The position numbers and the translations under genes are program-made. Positions 58,918 through 64,000 of a stretch of 64,000 nucleotides of DNA are shown one piece after another. Each line of letters starts with the position of its first letter. Positions within the stretch are counted from its first letter, which is position 1. Origin of the DNA: Paramarasmius palmivorus (taxonomy: Eukaryota > Basidiomycota > Agaricomycetes > Agaricales > Marasmiaceae); the NCBI GenBank assembly GCA_037176845.1, contig JAYKXP010000041.1, forward strand, positions 310,001 to 374,000, read 5' to 3'. The notes below the pieces were generated by a model. The model made no database searches, was not told the DNA's origin, and saw nothing but the letters and a program-made list of their open reading frames with translations.

Positions 58918-59214
58918 TTATTCTTCTAAAAGCTTACATTTCTCGACAGAAGAAAATAAAGAAAACGTTACGGACCTGGTGAGATGGGCGGCGACACTAT
59001 TAACTAAGTCTGGGGAACGATTTTCCGATTTTCCGCCGTAGAAAGCGGACAGATCGTAAAAGCGGATCGAAACTCGGTCAACATCGTCACCGAAGTTAGG
59101 TTGTTCTTCACGAAGGAGTAAGCCGAGCACACTACAGTCAATCGACGGCAGGCTTAATGATAATATCCTCAGGCCGTTCTCCCCGCTCCACGGTGGCATT
59201 AGAACCTTCACCAT
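58918..59214 (-). CDS. Short protein or exon fragment, unrecognised (98 aa)
   Basis: Opens with a genuine ATG (59212-59214) and reads MVKVLMPPWSGENGL..., with a plausible mix of hydrophobic and charged residues (RVSIRFYDLSAFYGGKSENR). No domain recognised. It may be a 3'-truncated copy of a larger gene, since no upstream exon is needed. Confidence 0.3.
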   Translation of the reverse strand: MVKVLMPPWSGENGLRILSLSLPSIDCSVLGLLLREEQPNFGDDVDRVSIRFYDLSAFYGGKSENRSPDLVNSVAAHLTRSVTFSLFSSVEKCKLLEE

Positions 59215-59750
59215 GAGCTCAATATGTACGTTACCATTTAAGAATGATACTACTCAATAGTACTGCAGGAAGACCGTCTTTCTTCAAGTTACGAGCCAGC
59301 ATAGGTTACACGCCACGCAATCGTTTGCATGAGGGATGACTTGACCGTGACGCTTGGGGCACTCTCGAATGCCTCGCGGCTTCCGAGTCCCACAGGATTG
59401 TTTCCCTTTGCGACGCCCATGAACTATAAAAGAGGTCGCGTGAGCGTATTACAGGCGGCATCAGCGCGAAGCATCATTACAATGGACAATAAATTTAGGA
59501 TGTCCACATAAGTGCCACTCCAATAGCTATTGAGTTGTGGAGCACCCGTGAAAGATATTCTCAGTGCGTGCAGCCAAGGCTAGCCTGCTTTCCCCATCCA
59601 TTGAAGGAGACAGTGGCGTATTACGAGTGTTAGTGATGATATCTGGTGCTACTCGATTTTATTCTGCCACGAATCACCCAGAATGGCGTACAGTGTGGCG
59701 CTGTTTTTTTTTTTTGCACAGCAGTAACAGGCAGTAACTCCGAGAGCGAT

Positions 59751-59772
59751 GATCGTCGATCGATCGACGATC
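59751..59772. promoter_or_regulatory. Perfect 22-bp palindrome upstream of the BTB-type gene
   Basis: The half-site GATCGTCGATC is followed directly by its complement GATCGACGATC. It is centred about 89 bp upstream of ATG 59851. Such a long perfect dyad could bind a dimeric transcription factor. Confidence 0.4.
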
Positions 59773-59850
59773 GAACAACCTACATAATCGTAGTAAGCGC
59801 AAGCACAGGGTAAGTTTGGTAGATATAGACTGCTTGAGCTTTTCCTTCAG

Positions 59851-61224
59851 ATGGCTCTCTCGATGGACCCTGCTTATCCCTTTCCCTCGTGGGATGCCGA
59901 TGATTCTTTGCTTGAGGCTTGGACTGAAGCAGGCGCAGGGGATCCGGCTCTGGCAATGCAATTCGGTGCTCGTCCTATGAATGAAGAAACCAACACATGG
60001 TGAGCAAAGCACGCTTTAACACAAAGTTCACTGATAGATAATCATTGCAGGCCAGAAATGCATCCGTATCCATCAGGTTATGATAACTCCCAAGCGTGCA
60101 CGGTGAGTCCAAAGTTCCCCTTAGCCGCTGAACATGATCATGACAATTAAAAGTCACTAGCAACGCCGTACAGTCCACAGTCAAGTGATACATGGCCAAC
60201 TCCAGGCCCCAGCACATCATTTATCGCTGGATTGCACGAATGGCAACAAAATCCACAAGTAGCTCCACAAAACGTATCAGTCTCTTCAGTTTTCGGACCG
60301 AACGGTTACCAATCACAAGGAGAACACGGGCCACCTGTCGACATGATCCTCGTTTCCGCCGACAACGTCGTATTCTATGTCGATGAACATACCTTGTATT
60401 CCAACTCCAACAACCAGTTCAATGGACTTCTTCCTTTACAGGCAATGGGTCAGGAGAATAGGATCTTACCTCTGCAAGAGATCGTCTCGTCGGAGTTGCA
60501 GGTTTTCTTGCAATCCATCTACAACGTCGCTAGCGAGGATGTACCAGAGGTCGGGGCGTTGGTCCGAGGAGTTACATGGCTCAATAGATACGGGTTCGGC
60601 CCGAAGAGCCATATTCGATCTGGTACAAAGGTATTCGAATACTTACTATCACATGCTCCCCTCCATTCACTTGAAGTATACACTTGTGCCGCCGTGTTCG
60701 ATATCTACGCTCTCGCGTTAGAAGTTTCACCTCATTTGCTGATGGTTCCACCTACGAACGTGTCGGACGAGATGGCGGAAAGAATGGGAGGAAGGTATCT
60801 CTTGAAATTCTTCTTGTTGCATCTCAGGAGAATAGAGGCGTTGAAACAGCTGTTGATGAAGCCACCGGACCTTCATAGTGTTACGAATACCTGTGGATTC
60901 GAGGAGCAAAGAATTTTGAAGGCACGATGGAACCATGGAATAGCAAAGCTCGCGTTTATCATAAGAGCAGGTGCGTGAATTTCATTCGTTCCCAGCCAAT
61001 GTTCTGATACCTATTTCGACTCTACTCCTTCTAGACACGACGACGACACTGATAAGAGATACTATGATAAAAGCGACAGAAGAAATCAGCTGCCAGGAAT
61101 GCCTTAAAGTAAGAGATACTCACTTGAACACCATTCTTCAACAATGGTCAATGACTAGCGTACGTCGATGCTCTGTCCAATTGAGCCCAAAATCTCAACT
61201 TCATTTCAGCGAAACATAGAATGA
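59851..61224 (+). CDS. BTB-type protein with an unstructured N-terminus
   Basis: ATG 59851 (MALSMDPAYPFPSWDADDSL). Short exons follow near 60051-60100 and 60155, then a long exon to 60970. The N-terminal about 90 residues are Pro/Ser-rich. From about 115 the BTB-like core appears: VDMILVSADNVVFYVDEHTLY, GLLPLQAMG and LQVFLQSIYNVASEDVPEVG. A helical C-terminal half follows, including LHRRIEALKQLLMKPPD-type segments (LLHLRRIEALKQLLM). The last exon ends QWSMTSRNIE, with TGA 61222-61224 after a GTACGT...TTTCAG intron. The layout matches an agaricomycete BTB family distinct from the copies at 31.5 and 45 kb. A transcription-linked role is possible but unproven. Confidence 0.7.
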
Positions 61225-61794
61225 ACTCCATGTGGGGGTGGGATACTTGTCAAAATGGGCGAGGCTAGAATTGTAGTGGCAAACTCCTGCTATATATATA
61301 TGGCGCCGATTTCCTTCATCTTGACATCTTCGTAATTGCATGCTTTTTGGATCTTGCAAATAATCGGCCCGATTGGAGTTCGACACTGGCGGGGGAAGGA
61401 TAGTAGTTTTGAACGAGTCGTCCATCCCCAATGTCGATGACATATAACCGCGATGCTGACTTTTCTGCGCCTGTGCAATTGTTCAATCCTCGTTATGCAA
61501 TCACGCTGGTGAAGTGGGTCGGCGGTCAGGCTAGCAGGATAAGTAGCCTGGCAAGCCGTCTTTACTTGTACAGAAGATAGTCGTTCTGTACCTGAACGAA
61601 ACTGCGGTCATGTGACTACTCTAGGGCAGGCTCATGGTCCACTTCACTGATCACCGTTTTTTTTTTGTGGAGCGTACACGGAATTGAGCAAGCCATCTCG
61701 ACTCCCCCCTGACCAGCAGGGTTGTATGGTCACCGTTCTTCTCGTAGTCGTTTCTCTCAGTACTGTATTTGATTTCTGGCTCCTTAATTAATTA
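61225..61794. other. Intergenic stretch, nothing recognised
   Basis: About 570 bp between convergent genes; no coding or structural signal other than a short T tract near 61659. Confidence 0.5.
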
Positions 61795-64000
61795 TTACTC
61801 GGTATCAGAGGAATTGTTGTCACTCATAGCCACGTGCAACGAAAACGAAAAATCGTGCCAGTGGTTTTGACCCTGTGGGTGAAGTTCGACCTCGTACGGG
61901 CCCATCTTCGTCAATTCACCCAGGGGAGAGAACTCCCAGTCTTGGTCAGAGATGTTGTCTATGTGGTGACTGAGAGGGATCTGATCAGTCGAGATCAAGA
62001 AGCATACTGAACATGCTTACGCTTCCCGTAGATGCAGTTTGACTTGTTTCAACGAGTCTCTGAAGTTACACTTCTTGCACAGATACCATGGCTCCCTCTT
62101 CTGGATTACTCTCCTTACCTGCAAATCAGCTTCCGTCTCCTCGATTTCGACGCGTTCCTTGTCCTCTTGCGATACAACTGCCAGTTGGTCAAGGTGATAT
62201 GACTCGTGACTGACCTAGAAGAGAGATAACGCTTTCAATTCTTGCGAAGAAGTAACGATCAGCATACCGCTGTAGACCATCGCATAAACAGCCGACTTCC
62301 GCGTCGAGTCCGACAACCTATGCACTCCACAAGTGGATTGAGCGACAACATTTCCTCGATAGTTGTTTTCGCCGGGTCGATGTTGTACAGCTCGCCAATT
62401 TTCATAGTATAGGCTAACGCATCCGTGCATATCTTATACTCGTGCTGATGATAGGACCAATTCGATTTGAATGTGGAGTTCGAGTAACACCGATGGGTCA
62501 AAATTGAGGGATATGCGTACACCTGTCGAGACCATGTTCGGGAGCAGGTACATGTGAATAGTGAGGTCGATAGGCAAAGGTCAGTTTTCGAGGATCCTGC
62601 TTTGTGGTCTTGAAGGGCCTTGAGGACTTTCGCATGTGCCGTGGTGTTCCAGTCTTGAATGAATCGAGGGAGGATGGGCACCGCATTGTCAAAATGTGTG
62701 CCTTTTGCGCCTTCCACGAGGGGAGTATTCTCTATAGCGCTGCGGAATGGCTCCAATAAAGCGACGTCTGAAGTTGGTGGCATGATCAGACTTCGAGGAA
62801 GCAAGGTTCCACAGTCTCTGATGAGGCTTGGAAGAAGAGCGAATCGTTTTGAGAGCAAATCATGGCGTTCTCGTGCCAAACGTTGGGTCTTTAACTCTGA
62901 TATGAATGCGACGAGAGTCGAACTGATGTTCTTCCAGACTGAAGCAACCATGAGCATATCGAAGAACATCACAGAGAGAGCCTTGACATACTTTTATCGG
63001 TCAATAGTTGTGGTTTGTTTACCAGTTTGTGGTTTGCGAGTGCAGTGCGGCAACTCTTACGAGCCAACTCGTCGGTCCACCCCAGTGCCTTGAGTCTGCT
63101 GGAGACACTGCAAGATTATGAGCTAGAGTCTGATTTCTGCCAGCATGATCGAGTCCTCACGCCTTATACCGTTCTTTTCGGGTGTCTTGAAGCTCAGTCA
63201 CTCGTTCAGTGCTTCGTACGCTGACCCAAGCGGAGCATTCCAACTCACGCTAACATCACAATCAGTTACGAGCCGAGTTGATAATAGCAAGTGCGCACCT
63301 TAGTGTCTGCGGCTCTGATTGAAGCCATTTCTGCGATCCACTTTTCCGTTGCATCCGCGTCATCTTCTAGTAAGGTAAACTGCTTAAAGAGAGCTTCCAC
63401 AGAGGATTTTAGGTAGATCTTGTCGTCATCTTCGAGCTCACGCCCTAATAAAGAATCAACTTGGGTATTAACGAGATTGGATAGTAGCTCTTACACTCGG
63501 GAGGAGCTCGCGTGGTTTGATCGTACTTGATGGCAAAGTTCCAAATATCTTCGGGCATCTCTATACCCGTCAAGACGAGCTCAGATCGTGGAGAAAATCT
63601 ACAGGTGTGAGTGAGGCGATATACGGGTTTCTGCGCGGGTTGAAACGTACTTCTTTGGGAGGCACTTGTGACAACATCTGAGATGGGCAGACCACGAGAT
63701 GAGGTGAACCACGGCAGTAGTGCAGAACTGGGAAAGATCATAAGATGGTTTTTAGGATAGTAGTGTGCAGTCCTAGGCACCGAGACTGACGTGACAATAT
63801 GGCATCAAAAGCAAGTTGACAAACGCCGGTTCACTCATACTTGGGATGATTTCGGGCAATTCTGCACTTTGTCTCGAGGTTTTCCAGAGCGTCGACATCT
63901 TACGAGACATGAGAATGTTCCGGAGATCCTTGCATGTCCTCGACAAACGCAGGAGATCAATAGGCTCGACGTGATTGAGAATCTATACTCTGCTCAGAAT
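61795..64000 (-). CDS. F-box protein, 5' end cut off by the window
   Basis: Multi-exon minus-strand gene read from the right window edge. The first visible exon (about 63790-64000) encodes HVEPIDLLRLSRTCKDLRNI, LMSRKMSTLWKTSRQSAELP and MSEPAFVNLLFD, the F-box and following segment of a common agaricomycete family. Later exons hold a helical region (RLARERHDLLSKRFALLPSL) and the C-terminal pair of cysteine motifs, CIGCRTRRGSRLFMRW and WYLCKKCNFRDSLKQV, which may bind zinc. It ends in NNSSDTE at 61795. The start codon lies outside the window. Role: probably an SCF substrate adaptor; substrate unknown. Confidence 0.7.

Larger units (their letters stand above)
58880..59850. other. Intergenic stretch with a small minus-strand ORF and a palindrome
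   Basis: About 970 bp. Includes the 98-codon frame at 58918-59214 and a 22-bp palindrome at 59751-59772; a T14 run lies near 59702. Confidence 0.5.

Noticed and set aside
1..64000. CRISPR arrays, operons, bacterial signals
   Set aside because: None seen; introns and gene families show a fungal nuclear genome.

Overview
This window looks like nuclear DNA of an agaricomycete (mushroom-forming basidiomycete). Genes lie on both strands, most are split by GT-AG introns of about 50-65 bp, and the families are typical of Agaricales: F-box/LRR proteins, BTB proteins, NACHT-WD40 NLRs, seven-helix-like membrane proteins and a NVSGDQ-type family. A clearly intact housekeeping core sits on the left; the rest is accessory and transposon-rich.

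Layout, left to right. 1-3425: a gene tail and a MACPF-domain gene. 3672-7150: a single-pass membrane protein and a queuine tRNA-ribosyltransferase accessory subunit. 7981-13317: a small unrecognised gene, an F-box protein and a transketolase of dihydroxyacetone-synthase type. 14860-20933: a huge Ser/Gly/Thr/Asn repeat gene built from duplicated exon-intron units and carrying two insertions, one a clear MITE. 21149-26423: three paralogous RRM proteins in -,+,- order. 27003-33700: a seven-helix-like protein, broken exons, a transposon with terminal inverted repeats, a truncated BTB copy and an intact BTB gene. 34262-36505: a gene with a glycine/asparagine-rich amino-terminal motif. 36969-42192: a non-LTR retrotransposon whose ORF1-like, endonuclease, RNase H-like and reverse transcriptase regions join in one frame through three canonical introns. 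44987-46050: a second BTB gene. 46860-48257: a second seven-helix-like gene. 48356-58879: a helical-bundle/TPR protein, a low-complexity protein with a phosphatase-like segment, and a NACHT-WD40 NLR. 59851-61224: a further BTB-type protein. 61795-64000: an F-box protein cut by the window edge.

Metabolic links are limited: transketolase/DHA synthase belongs to pentose-phosphate or C1/C3 sugar metabolism, and the QTRT2-like protein to tRNA queuosine modification. The 48-59 kb segment may relate to fungal non-self recognition (NLR plus a possible membrane-acting helical bundle), but this is inference from architecture. The strongest unusual observation is the intron-split, in-frame LINE; next are the three-copy RRM cluster and the repeat gene that carries a MITE inside its coding sequence. 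Exon boundaries were read by eye, so small exons may be misplaced.
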